The notes: generated from the letters alone by a model not told the origin. A DNA stretch of 64,000 nucleotides from Brachyspira hyodysenteriae ATCC 27164 (GCF_001676785.2 NZ_CP015910.2:1674001-1738000); one strand, 5' to 3'. Positions 48,221-57,083 are shown, counted from the stretch's first letter. Numbers and translations: made by a program.

Positions 48221-49057
48221 ATGAAAAAAACTTTAAAAATTATTTTATCTTTATCTATCCTAGTGATAGTATTTTCATGCATAGCAAATTCACAAAGTAA
48301 AGGAGAAAGTTTAACTATGACAGAAAAAGCAAAAAACAAATATAATGAATTATTAAAAAGAGATGCATCTATAACAAAAACTAATGATGCAGATTTAGAA
48401 AGCATATTCAATAATTTTTTATATGCTGATGTTTATAATCATGGAACATTGGATCCTAAATTAAGAGAACTTGTAACATTAGTTTCTTTAACTGCCTCAC
48501 AAGGTACTGATATGATAAAAGATCATGTAGAAATAGCTTTGAATGTTGGAGCTAGTCCTATAGAGATAAAAGAAGTATTGTATCAATGTTCACCTTATGT
48601 TGGATTTCCTAGAGTATTTGCTGCATTAGAAAAAGCAAATGAAGTGTTCAAAGAAAAAAATATTTTGCTTCCTATAGAATCTCAATCAACAGTTACAGAA
48701 CAAACTAGATTCGATAAAGGATTGGAAACTCAGGTAAGCATATTCGGAGATGCCATACATGCTGCACATTCAAATGCCGCACCTAATCAGAAGCATATAC
48801 AGAATTTCTTATCAGCTAATTGTTTCGGAGATTTCTATACAAGAACAGGTTTAGATTTAAAAACTAGAGAGCTTTTAACATTCATAATGCTTATTTCGTT
48901 AGGAGGAGCTGAACCTCAGGCAACAGCACATGCTAATGCTAATATATCGATGGGCAATACTAAGGATATGATGCTTGAAGCGGTAACTCAATGTCTTCCT
49001 TTTATAGGCTATCCAAGAACATTGAATGCTATAGCTATAATTAACAATCTAAAATAA
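48221..49057 (+). CDS. Carboxymuconolactone decarboxylase family lipoprotein (two domains)
   Basis: A 278-residue protein with a signal peptide and lipobox VFSC (Cys20), so it is exported and lipid-anchored. Two tandem CMD domains follow (about 60-140 and 180-275), each with the DPKLRELVTLVSLTA or LKTRELLTFIMLISL helix. The AhpD-type CxxC is absent, so peroxidase-reductase chemistry like AhpD is unlikely. Exported double-CMD proteins occur next to flavodoxins and reductases in gut anaerobes. Third gene of the operon. Confidence 0.87.
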   Translation: MKKTLKIILSLSILVIVFSCIANSQSKGESLTMTEKAKNKYNELLKRDASITKTNDADLESIFNNFLYADVYNHGTLDPKLRELVTLVSLTASQGTDMIKDHVEIALNVGASPIEIKEVLYQCSPYVGFPRVFAALEKANEVFKEKNILLPIESQSTVTEQTRFDKGLETQVSIFGDAIHAAHSNAAPNQKHIQNFLSANCFGDFYTRTGLDLKTRELLTFIMLISLGGAEPQATAHANANISMGNTKDMMLEAVTQCLPFIGYPRTLNAIAIINNLK

Positions 49058-49125
49058 AAATATATTATTAATAATGATAAAATATTAAAAATTTTAGTTT
49101 ATTAAAATTAGTTTTTTATTTTATT

Positions 49126-49295
49126 CTGGTGGCTTTGCCCTGCGAAGCACACAGACGTGCCAAACCCCAGTTCTTTTGCGACCAAAGGAAGTGCCTGTGG
49201 TATTGGCACAGGGGAAGCCACCTCACGAAGTGCGCCTTTGCCAAGCGAGAAGCTATATCCTCGATAAACTCGGATACGCTTCGCGAAAGACTGCA
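49126..49295. repeat. GC-rich dispersed repeat, long copy
   Basis: A 170-nt block of clearly higher G/C. It contains an inverted repeat GGTGGCTT (49128-49135) / AAGCCACC (49215-49222) enclosing a hairpin GTGCC/GGCAC near 49192-49210, and a GTTCTTTTGCGACCAAAGGAAG segment like the copy at 44362. It ends in GACTGCA as that copy does. Open frames across it on either strand are accidental. It lies between the operon end and the flavodoxin gene; the rest of the gap has nothing. Confidence 0.7.
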
Positions 49296-49434
49296 TTTTT
49301 ATAGAAAAAAATAATTTATTTATCAATAGTTTTAAAATAACTATATATCATAAAGCATAATAAATAAAAAATGCAAGATAGGTGTATATTTTTAAAAATA
49401 AAACTTTAAGAATAATAAAATAGGAGGATCAAAA

Positions 49435-49992
49435 ATGAAAAAAATAATTAAAACAATATTAATGTCATTGCTTATTTCAAGTACATTATTAATCGGAAGT
49501 TTAAACGCTCAAAGTTCAAAAACATTAATAGTATATTTCTCTTGGGGCGGAAACACTAGAACAGCCGCTAACATGATAAAGAATATGACTCAAGCTGATA
49601 TGTTTGAAGTAAAAACTGCTGAAAGCTACCCTACTTCTTATAATGATATTTTAGATAAAGCAAGAGCAGAATTAAATGATAATGTTTTGCCAAGATTAAG
49701 TGCTAATATAAATAATTTAGCCAACTATGACACTGTAATATTATGTTACCCTAATTGGTGGGGCACTATTCCTCAGGCAGTGAAACAATTATTATCAACA
49801 CATGATTTCAGCGGTAAAAAAATTGCTCCTTTATGTACTCATGGAGGCGGCGGTATGGGAAGAAGTTTAAGCGATATAAAAAGTTTATGTCCTAATTCTA
49901 CCATACTTGATAATTTGAGCATATCAGGAAGAAACGTTAATAACTCAGAAAACAATATAAAAACATGGCTTCAAAATATTAATATACTATAA
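49435..49992 (+). CDS. Exported flavodoxin
   Basis: A 185-residue flavodoxin with a cleavable signal peptide (residues 1-25, ending SLNAQ), so it acts outside the cytoplasm. The FMN loop is YFSWGGNTRTAA, and the later segments CYPNWWGTIPQAV and THGGGGMG bind the flavin in this family. GGAGG precedes the ATG. It begins a run of three genes (with 50088 and 50848) with gaps of 40-95 nt, likely cotranscribed. An exported flavodoxin needs a membrane electron donor, and the DUF4405 cytochrome downstream is the obvious candidate. Confidence 0.88.
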   Translation: MKKIIKTILMSLLISSTLLIGSLNAQSSKTLIVYFSWGGNTRTAANMIKNMTQADMFEVKTAESYPTSYNDILDKARAELNDNVLPRLSANINNLANYDTVILCYPNWWGTIPQAVKQLLSTHDFSGKKIAPLCTHGGGGMGRSLSDIKSLCPNSTILDNLSISGRNVNNSENNIKTWLQNINIL

Positions 49993-50087
49993 GATTTTTA
50001 TTTACTGTCATTGATTAATTATTAATTAATTGATGACAGTACAAATTAATTAATAATTTCTAATAATATTTAAATAAAGGAGATTTT

Positions 50088-50807
50088 ATGAAGAATTTAA
50101 TCTTTATACTTTTATCAATAATTATATTATCATCATGTAGTAATAAAAATAATTCTGAAAAAACAATAAAAACAGATTATATAGTTTCTAATATTGAAAA
50201 TTCAGAAATTAATAATAATGAAAAACAAACAGTAAATATAAATTATACTCAAAGCGGTTCAAAAATATTAATAGCATATTTCACTTGGTCAGATAACACA
50301 GTAGTAGAAAATCCTGCCTCTATTGATGTAGATGCTGAAACTTCTGCAAGCGTACTTTCTCCAGGCAATGCTGAATTAATAGCCACTTGGATACAGGAAG
50401 AAACAGGAGGAGATTTATTCAGTATAAAAACTCAAAATAAATATTCAAGCGATTATGATGAATGTTTGAATCAAGCTAGAAAAGAAAGGGATAATAATGA
50501 AAGACCTGCACTTACTGAGAAAGTTAATAATATAGATGATTATGACGTTATATTTTTAGGCTTTCCAAATTGGTGGTATACATGTCCTATGGCAGTATTT
50601 ACATTCGTTGAAAGCTATGATTTATCAGGAAAAACTATAATACCATTTTGCACACATGGAACAGGAGGACTTTCAAGAACAATAAGAGATTTAAAAAAAT
50701 TACTTCCAGCTAACTGCAAAGTATTGGATCCTATAGGAGTATACAGACCAGAAGTAAAAAATTCAAAGAATAAAGTTGTGGATTGGGTGAGAAAATTGGA
50801 TTATTAA
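50088..50807 (+). CDS. Flavodoxin lipoprotein
   Basis: A 239-residue protein with a signal peptide and lipobox LSSC (Cys17), an Asn/Lys-rich tether (about 18-60) and a flavodoxin domain. The first loop is enlarged (YFTWSDNT, then a ~25-residue insert before SPGNAELIA), with Ala where Thr is usual. The later motifs GFPNWWYTCPMAV and THGTGG match the exported flavodoxin just upstream. GGAG precedes the ATG. Envelope-anchored electron carrier; partner unknown. Confidence 0.87.
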   Translation: MKNLIFILLSIIILSSCSNKNNSEKTIKTDYIVSNIENSEINNNEKQTVNINYTQSGSKILIAYFTWSDNTVVENPASIDVDAETSASVLSPGNAELIATWIQEETGGDLFSIKTQNKYSSDYDECLNQARKERDNNERPALTEKVNNIDDYDVIFLGFPNWWYTCPMAVFTFVESYDLSGKTIIPFCTHGTGGLSRTIRDLKKLLPANCKVLDPIGVYRPEVKNSKNKVVDWVRKLDY

Positions 50808-50847
50808 AAAATGATAATTATAAAATTATAAAAGGAGAAAATTATTC

Positions 50848-51501
50848 ATGAAGAAAATAATTAAAATAATTGTAGATATAATAATGACTTTGCTTTTTTT
50901 CACTCTAATGGCATATCATTTTACAGGAGATGCTATACATGAATATTTAGGTTTCTCACTTTTTATATTTTTTATACTTCATCATATACTTAATTTTAAT
51001 TGGTATAAAAACTTGCCAAAAGGAAAATACAATTTTAACAGAGCATTAAACACATTTATTAATACTATGCTTTTTATATGTATGGCAGGACTTATGATAA
51101 GCGGTATACTATTTTCTCAAAGGGTATTAGGTTTTCTTAATATTCATAATAGCGGAATGTTCACAAGAAGACTTCATATGATTTCAAACTCTTGGGGATT
51201 TATATTTATGTCCGCACATTTAGGAATGCATTGGGGTATGTTTATAAATATGAGTAAAAAATTTATAAATATAAAGAGACAGATATCTATAGCAATAGCT
51301 TCATTAATAGCATTGTATGGAGTTATTTCATTTATTAAAAGAGGCTTGTATAATAAAATGTTTTTGCTTGTAGAGTTCGCTTTCTTTAATTATGAAGAGC
51401 CTGTAATACTTTTCTTTATGGATTATTTATCTATAATGGGATTATTTATATTTATACCTTACTATTTACAAGTATTGAATAATAAATTAAATAAAAAATA
51501 A
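50848..51501 (+). CDS. DUF4405 haem membrane protein (flavinylation-associated cytochrome type)
   Basis: A 217-residue inner-membrane protein with about five helices. Several His sit at helix ends as haem-ligand candidates: His24, His31, His45, His46, His110, His124 and His128. This matches DUF4405, a b-type cytochrome-like family linked to extracytosolic flavin electron transfer. AGGAG precedes the ATG. It follows the two exported flavodoxins by 40 nt. Together they could pass electrons from the quinone pool or cytosol to the envelope. That role is inference. Confidence 0.82.
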   Translation: MKKIIKIIVDIIMTLLFFTLMAYHFTGDAIHEYLGFSLFIFFILHHILNFNWYKNLPKGKYNFNRALNTFINTMLFICMAGLMISGILFSQRVLGFLNIHNSGMFTRRLHMISNSWGFIFMSAHLGMHWGMFINMSKKFINIKRQISIAIASLIALYGVISFIKRGLYNKMFLLVEFAFFNYEEPVILFFMDYLSIMGLFIFIPYYLQVLNNKLNKK

Positions 51502-51577
51502 CAATTAATACAATCTAATTATAATATAAATTATTTTATTTAATGTTATATTTTATAACATTCATTTAATAAAATTA

Positions 51578-51602
51578 TATGCCCCCATTATTAGGGGGCA
51601 TA
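51578..51602. other. G/C stem-loop after the DUF4405 gene
   Basis: TATGCCCCC (51578-51586) pairs with GGGGGCATA (51594-51602) around a 7-nt loop. No T-tract follows on the plus strand, so it may be a processing or mRNA-end stabilising hairpin and not a classic terminator. Confidence 0.5.
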
Positions 51603-51665
51603 AAAATAAATGCTTTCTATATAATAAAACCGCATATTTAAAAATATGTAAAAAAATATTACTAT

Positions 51666-51693
51666 TTGACATTATAAATAATATTGCTATAAT
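51666..51693 (+). promoter_or_regulatory. Promoter of the RNase R gene
   Basis: TTGACA (51666-51671) and TATAAT (51688-51693) with a 16-bp spacer lie about 52 nt before the ATG. Confidence 0.75.
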
Positions 51694-51744
51694 GCTATAG
51701 TATTATTTATGTAGAATATCAATAATTTGTATGGATAATAAAAA

Positions 51745-53730
51745 ATGAAAGTTATAAAATTGCTAAAAAGAATAAATAAAGAAAAAGAATTAGATATATC
51801 AGAATACAAAAATAAATATGTAGAAACTAAAAAAGATAAACTTCGTTTTGATAAAATGCTTAAAAAGTCTGTTTCAATGGGACTTGTAATGAAAAAATCT
51901 AATACTTTAAAACTTACAAATGAAGGAAAAGTATATTTAGAAAGAGAGTTAAAACAAATAACAGAGAAAGAAAAAGATATATTAAGAGATAGAAAATCAA
52001 AATCTAAAGATAAAAAAGGTGATAAAGGCGGTAAAAAAACAAGCATACCTAAACCAGAAATAAAAGTCGATATTAACAATGCTAAGAAAGATGCTGAGAT
52101 AATAGCAAAAGCATATAATGTACCTACTGAATTCCCAAAAAAATGTATTGAAGAAGCTAAGCTATTACCAGACAGTATGGAAAATGTAGAATTAGAATTC
52201 GACAGAATAGATTTAAGAGATATAAGAACTGTAACAATAGACGGAGCAGATTCAAAAGATTTTGACGATGCTATAAGTATAGAAAAATTAAATGACGGTT
52301 ATAAATTAGGCATACATATTGCTGATGTTAGTCATTTTGTAGTTATGGGAAGTGCTTTAGACAGAGAGGCAAGAAAGAGAGGAAACAGCGTTTATTTAAT
52401 TGATACTGTTTATCCTATGTTTCCGCATGAGCTTTCAAATGGAATATGTTCTTTAAATGAAGGCGTAAGCAGATTCACAATGACAGTATTCGTAACAATA
52501 GACAATAAAGGTAATGTAAAAGAAAGTACTTTTCATAAAAGTGTTATAAAATCAAGCAGAAGATTAACTTATGATTATGCCCAGGATGTTTTGGACGGTA
52601 TAGAACAAGATGAAGATTGGCTTGTAGAATTATTAAAGAATGCTGATGATGTAAAAAAGATACTTCTTCAAAAAAGAATAGACAATGGAAGCATAGAGTT
52701 TAATCTTAATGAAACTCAAATAATATTGGATAAAGGCGGAAATCCTAAAGACTTTTTCATTGGCGAGAGAAAAGAAACACATAAAATAATAGAAGAGTTA
52801 ATGCTTATTGCTAACTGCGAAGTAGCTAAGAGATTAAAAAATATAAAAGGCTCTATATACAGAGTACATGATAGTCCGGATCAAGAAAAGCTAGACACAT
52901 TCACAAGAATAGCATTTAACAGAGGATATAGACTTACAAGAGATGCAGACGGTAATTTGGATTTTCATTCATTTATAGAATCTATAATGGGAAAGCCGGA
53001 CGAAAAATTACTACTTACCCTACTCTTACGTTCTATGAAGCAGGCTATATACGATGTTAATAATATAGGGCATTTCGGATTAGGTTTTGAATATTATACT
53101 CATTTTACTTCACCTATAAGAAGATACACAGACTTACTTACTCATAGACTTTTAAAACAGTCATTAGAGGGAGTAAATAATTTAAAACCTACTATGCAAC
53201 AGTTTTATACTAATTCAGCTCAATGGTGTTCAAAGACTGAAAGAATAGCAGTTGAATGCGAGAGAAGTTTGGATAAAGTAAAAGCGGCAAGATTTATGAA
53301 AGATAAAGTAGGAAATGAATATAACGGAATAGTAAGCGGCATTACAAATTTTGGTATGTTCGTTGAAATAGAAGACAGAGGAATAGAAGGATTAATAAGA
53401 TATGCAACTTTAAAATCACATTACAGATACGATGAACATGAACAGGCAGCCTACAGCGAAGAAGATGCTAAATGGTACACGTTGGGAGATAGAATAAGAA
53501 TAGTAGTTTATAAAGTTGATGTAAAAGAATTATTCATTGACTTCATACCAGCAAGCGAATTTGATAATAGTTTTGATGACAACGATATAATAGACAGCAG
53601 AGATTTTTTGAAGAAAAAGAAAAACAAAAAAGAAATATATTCAAAAAAATCTCATAAAAAAAGAAGTTCAAGAGATAGAACTGACAGAAAAGATAAAAAA
53701 CATAGAAAAAAATCAAAAAAGAGAAGATAA
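51745..53730 (+). CDS. rnr: RNase R-type 3'-5' exoribonuclease lacking cold-shock domains
   Basis: A 661-residue RNase II/R family enzyme, shorter than the ~750-800 of full-length RNase R. Residues 1-72 form a winged helix of RNase R type. Residues 75-105 are a Lys-rich linker in place of the first cold-shock domain, and only the end of the second is left (VPTEFPKKCIEEA, 126-138). The RNB nuclease domain starts near 160 with the catalytic Asp cluster DGADSKDFDDA (166-176). An S1 domain (NGIVSGITNFGMFVEI) and a basic tail (about 605-661) follow. A terminator lies just downstream. Confidence 0.9.
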   Translation: MKVIKLLKRINKEKELDISEYKNKYVETKKDKLRFDKMLKKSVSMGLVMKKSNTLKLTNEGKVYLERELKQITEKEKDILRDRKSKSKDKKGDKGGKKTSIPKPEIKVDINNAKKDAEIIAKAYNVPTEFPKKCIEEAKLLPDSMENVELEFDRIDLRDIRTVTIDGADSKDFDDAISIEKLNDGYKLGIHIADVSHFVVMGSALDREARKRGNSVYLIDTVYPMFPHELSNGICSLNEGVSRFTMTVFVTIDNKGNVKESTFHKSVIKSSRRLTYDYAQDVLDGIEQDEDWLVELLKNADDVKKILLQKRIDNGSIEFNLNETQIILDKGGNPKDFFIGERKETHKIIEELMLIANCEVAKRLKNIKGSIYRVHDSPDQEKLDTFTRIAFNRGYRLTRDADGNLDFHSFIESIMGKPDEKLLLTLLLRSMKQAIYDVNNIGHFGLGFEYYTHFTSPIRRYTDLLTHRLLKQSLEGVNNLKPTMQQFYTNSAQWCSKTERIAVECERSLDKVKAARFMKDKVGNEYNGIVSGITNFGMFVEIEDRGIEGLIRYATLKSHYRYDEHEQAAYSEEDAKWYTLGDRIRIVVYKVDVKELFIDFIPASEFDNSFDDNDIIDSRDFLKKKKNKKEIYSKKSHKKRSSRDRTDRKDKKHRKKSKKRR

Positions 53731-53746
53731 TATTTAATTAATAAAA

Positions 53747-53793
53747 AATAATAAAAGGCTTTCTTAAATTAATAAGGAAGCCTTTTTATTTAT
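53747..53793. repeat. 47-bp direct repeat, copy 1 (terminator of the RNase R gene)
   Basis: Identical to 54870-54916. It contains a 14-bp stem (53753-53766 with 53773-53786, one G-T pair; core AAGGCTTTC/GGAAGCCTT) with a 6-nt loop and a T-run, so it works as a rho-independent terminator after the RNase R gene. Confidence 0.9.
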
Positions 53794-53846
53794 ATTAAAG
53801 AATTATTCCAACTTTACTTTTATAGTTAATTTAGTATAATAAATCT

Positions 53847-54721
53847 ATGAGGAATATTAATGTTTTAAATGACTATTTTGTGAGATATTTATTATCATCA
53901 CCGTACAGTAATCCTATGCTGCTTGACTTTATAAATTCTATAATGCTTGATTCTAATATGAAAACTTTTAGGTCGGTAGAGATTTTAACCCCGTTCAATT
54001 ATAAAGAAAATTACGAAGATAAAGAAACTATTGCAGATGTAAAGGCATTACACAAAATGGTGCAGTTGTTATAATAGAAATTCAACTTCAAGGGAATTCA
54101 AGATTTCCAGAGAGAATATTATATTATTGGGCATCTAATTACAGTAAGTTATTAAAGCATGGAGAAAAGTACGATGCTTTAACTCCAGTAATAAGTATAA
54201 ATTTACTCAATTTCAATTTAGATGATAATGACTCTGTACATTCTTGTTATATGATTTATGATAGTATTAATAAAAGATTATTAACAGATCATTTACAAAT
54301 ACATATATTAGAATTAAAGAAGTTTCAATATAATTCATTGGAGCCTGATTTAAATTGCTGGCTTAAATTTTTTACAATGAAAGAAAAAGATAATAAGGAG
54401 GTTATTATGTCAGAGTTAGTAAAAGAAAAGCCTATAATGGAAGAAGTACATAAAAGATACAATAACTTTATTAAAGATAGATTAATGATGAATGAGTATG
54501 ATAAAAGAGAAGCATATCTATACGGAAATCAAATAATGCTTGAAGAAGAAAGAAGATTAGGAGTAGAAGAAGGAATTAAACAGGGTATAGAACAGGGAAT
54601 AGAACAAGGCGAAAAAAATAAAGCAATATCCATGGCAAAAAACATGAAAGCCAGGGATATGGATATAAATCTTATCAGTGAATTAACAGGCTTGAGTATA
54701 GAAGAAATAAAAAACTTGTGA
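53847..54721 (+). pseudogene. Rpn family PD-(D/E)XK nuclease / putative transposase, frameshifted
   Basis: The first part (53847-54074) begins MRNINVLNDYFVRYLLSS and reaches ADVKALHK, carrying the catalytic Asp of the PD-(D/E)XK fold. It then leaves frame at CAC AAA ATG near 54052-54058. The -1 frame continues as NGAVVIIEIQLQG, carrying the E-X-Q catalytic pair, and runs to 54721 with a coiled GIEQG-repeat tail, as in family members. One extra A would give a full 291-residue protein. Rpn proteins act in recombination and phage or plasmid interference. The two 47-bp repeats flank this gene. Confidence 0.85.
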
Positions 54722-54760
54722 GTACCTTATATTCATAATAATGTCAAGAGATATTTACGA

Positions 54761-54792
54761 ACAAGTTTTTTATGTATAAATAAAAAACTTGT
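54761..54792. other. Perfect 13-bp hairpin
   Basis: ACAAGTTTTTTAT (54761-54773) and ATAAAAAACTTGT (54780-54792) pair perfectly around a 6-nt loop, shortly after the Rpn-family stop. No T-run follows the stem, though the stem itself holds a T6, so it may act as a weak terminator. Confidence 0.5.
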
Positions 54793-54869
54793 GGTCATGT
54801 AATAAGACAGAGTCATTTGCTAGAACAAGAGTAGACAAAGTTTTTATATAAAAAATAAAATATTTAAGC

Positions 54870-54916
54870 AATAATAAAAGGCTTTCTTAAATTAATAAGG
54901 AAGCCTTTTTATTTAT
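54870..54916. repeat. 47-bp direct repeat, copy 2 (second terminator copy)
   Basis: Identical to 53747-53793 over all 47 bases. It lies after the Rpn-family gene, where it again gives a terminator hairpin. The 100-150 nt around it contain no gene. Confidence 0.9.
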
Positions 54917-54930
54917 TTTTATACACAAAA

Positions 54931-54960
54931 AAGGCTTCTCATAATACTATGAAAAGCCTT
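54931..54960 (-). terminator. Rho-independent terminator for the gene at 54981
   Basis: A 13-bp stem with one mismatch (54931-54943 with 54948-54960; ends AAGGCTT/AAGCCTT) and a 4-nt loop. On the minus strand it is followed by a run of T. Confidence 0.75.
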
Positions 54961-54980
54961 CTCTTTTATATAAACTTTTA

Positions 54981-57083
54981 TTATGGCACTACATAACCAA
55001 CTTCTTCTTCACCATACATATCTCTATATTGAACCTTAACATTCAAAGCCCTAAACTGTCCTGACTGAGCTAAATTTCTAAAACTGTTATAGTATATGAA
55101 ATATCTTCCAAAATTTATATTTTTCATTCTATTAAGCTCAGCAGTATAATTTATAGAATAATCAGCATCTATAATATAACCGTAAGTATTCTCAGTCATT
55201 AAATCTAAGAAATAATTAGATTTATTTGTACCGATATAAACTTGGTTTAATGAAACTGCATTGTTTTTAGCAAAACTTGCTACATCATTAAAGTTCATCA
55301 TATCAAATACTCTGTCGTCAGGACTAGTTACTGAAAAATGTATAATAGCAGTTTTCTTAAAACTATTTCCTGAAAGTCTTATAGCTTCATAATAAGCATC
55401 ATCCAAAGCAGATATTCCGCCTGTAAAATGGAAAGCATTAGCATTTTCAAGTATTCTTAAATTTCTAGCATCATAATTATCAGACTTGTAAACCTGGTCA
55501 TTATAATGTATAACTAAAACTTCATCATTATTAGTTAAGCTCATAGTAAAATTACTAATCTCTTCTTTAATTCTGCTCTCATAAGGTTTAGCAGCAAGAC
55601 TATCTTCTATTAAATACACGAATCTATATTCATGCAATTCAGGAGCATCATAAAAACCAACTTTATGAGCAACACCTGCATTCTCTGTAACAAAGAAATT
55701 TTCAGGAGTTAATCCAACTACAGGGTTCATAGCTCTATCTCTCACTGTAACAGAAGCTACAACAACAGGGAATCTATTTAAATATTCTCTGTCTACAAAT
55801 ACATCTAAATTAGCGTAATATTCTTCTTTTCTAGTATATACATCAATTCTTCCAGACATAAAATCAGTAAGATATATATTTCCATCAGGTCCCTCAGCAA
55901 TAGAAGTAGGAGTTACTGTATATCTTTCGGAATTATTAAATATTGTAAAATCTGATTCAGCTATATTATAATAAAAAACCTTACTTCCATCAGCTATATA
56001 AAGATTTCCATCTTTAGCAAAAGATAAACCTCTAGGCTCATTAAATAAATTATGCTTTATACTCTGAATATAATTTCCGCTCAAATCAAATTGCTGTATT
56101 CTTTTATTACCCATATCAGCAACATAAATATATTTGTCATCAACCGCTATGCCCGCAGGAGAAAAGAACTCTCCATTATTTTCACCAAGTTTTCCAAAAC
56201 TATATAAGAAATTTCCTTCTATATCAAATATAACTATTCTATTATTTCCTGTATCAGAAACATATAAATTTCCTTCTCTATCAACAGCAACAGATGAAGG
56301 TCCAAGAAGCTGACCATTACTTACACCGGATACACCAATATTTGTAATATAATTATGATTAGCATCATATTTTAATATTTTATCTTTTTTAGTATTGGCT
56401 ATATATATATATCCGTTTGCATCTATATCAAAACCTCTAGGATTTTCTAATTTTTCATAAGGATAAACTTTTGCTGCAAACTGAAGTAAATTTCTCCACC
56501 AGCTAGTCTGCTGTTTTTCTAATCTTTTTCCATGGGATATTTTACCTATTAGATTTCCATTAATATCAAATTTCTTTAATGAAGAATCACTATAATCCAA
56601 AACATATAAACTTCCATCAGACATTACTTTTATTTGTATAGGCTGATTAATATTTTTTCTAAAATTAAGATTTGTAGAGAATGCTTTCAAATAAATAAAA
56701 TTACTCAAAATATTTTCTCTCTCTTCATTAACATTTGCAGAATCATATTTATTAATTTTAGAAAGTATTATAGGATCTTCATAACCCATTCTCGTAATAT
56801 TAAGCCATTCATTAATAGCTAAGGACATATATCCGGCTTTGTATAAAGACTTACTATACCAATATCTTATGAACTTATCAGTAGGATTTGTATTAAGAGA
56901 GTTTCTAAAACTAGCTATGGATGCATCATATCTTTCCTGATTATAATAATGCACCCCTCTCAATAACTCTCTGTATGAGTCATAAGTTTCTGTGTTTACA
57001 TAATACGGAGTTTTGTCGAAAGTGTATGAAAGCGATATAGTCATTAAAAATAATACTATAACCGCTAGAAGTTTTATTCTCAT
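54981..57083 (-). CDS. Exported TPR-NHL propeller-VWA-like protein
   Basis: A 700-residue protein with a signal peptide (1-21). TPR units occupy about 36-105 (ELLRGVHYYNQERYDASIASF). NHL-type blades run about 150-425 with repeated DGNLY/GNNRI motifs (VDREGNLYVSDTGNNRIVIFD, split over two blades). The C-terminal ~260 residues resemble a von Willebrand A fold, with VYLIEDSLAAK near the usual metal-site position but without the full DxSxS motif. AGAGGA precedes the ATG. It is separated from the flagellar block by tRNA-Thr. Likely an envelope scaffold; its partners are unknown. Confidence 0.8.
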   Translation of the reverse strand: MRIKLLAVIVLFLMTISLSYTFDKTPYYVNTETYDSYRELLRGVHYYNQERYDASIASFRNSLNTNPTDKFIRYWYSKSLYKAGYMSLAINEWLNITRMGYEDPIILSKINKYDSANVNEERENILSNFIYLKAFSTNLNFRKNINQPIQIKVMSDGSLYVLDYSDSSLKKFDINGNLIGKISHGKRLEKQQTSWWRNLLQFAAKVYPYEKLENPRGFDIDANGYIYIANTKKDKILKYDANHNYITNIGVSGVSNGQLLGPSSVAVDREGNLYVSDTGNNRIVIFDIEGNFLYSFGKLGENNGEFFSPAGIAVDDKYIYVADMGNKRIQQFDLSGNYIQSIKHNLFNEPRGLSFAKDGNLYIADGSKVFYYNIAESDFTIFNNSERYTVTPTSIAEGPDGNIYLTDFMSGRIDVYTRKEEYYANLDVFVDREYLNRFPVVVASVTVRDRAMNPVVGLTPENFFVTENAGVAHKVGFYDAPELHEYRFVYLIEDSLAAKPYESRIKEEISNFTMSLTNNDEVLVIHYNDQVYKSDNYDARNLRILENANAFHFTGGISALDDAYYEAIRLSGNSFKKTAIIHFSVTSPDDRVFDMMNFNDVASFAKNNAVSLNQVYIGTNKSNYFLDLMTENTYGYIIDADYSINYTAELNRMKNINFGRYFIYYNSFRNLAQSGQFRALNVKVQYRDMYGEEEVGYVVP

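Noticed and set aside
49108-49326. Open frames on both strands across the GC-rich block
   Set aside because: They lie within the dispersed repeat, lack ribosome-binding sites and have no family-like features.
54761-54792. Terminal inverted repeat of a transposon around the Rpn-family gene
   Set aside because: The hairpin is on one side only and no matching copy lies at the other end, so it is not supported as an element terminus.
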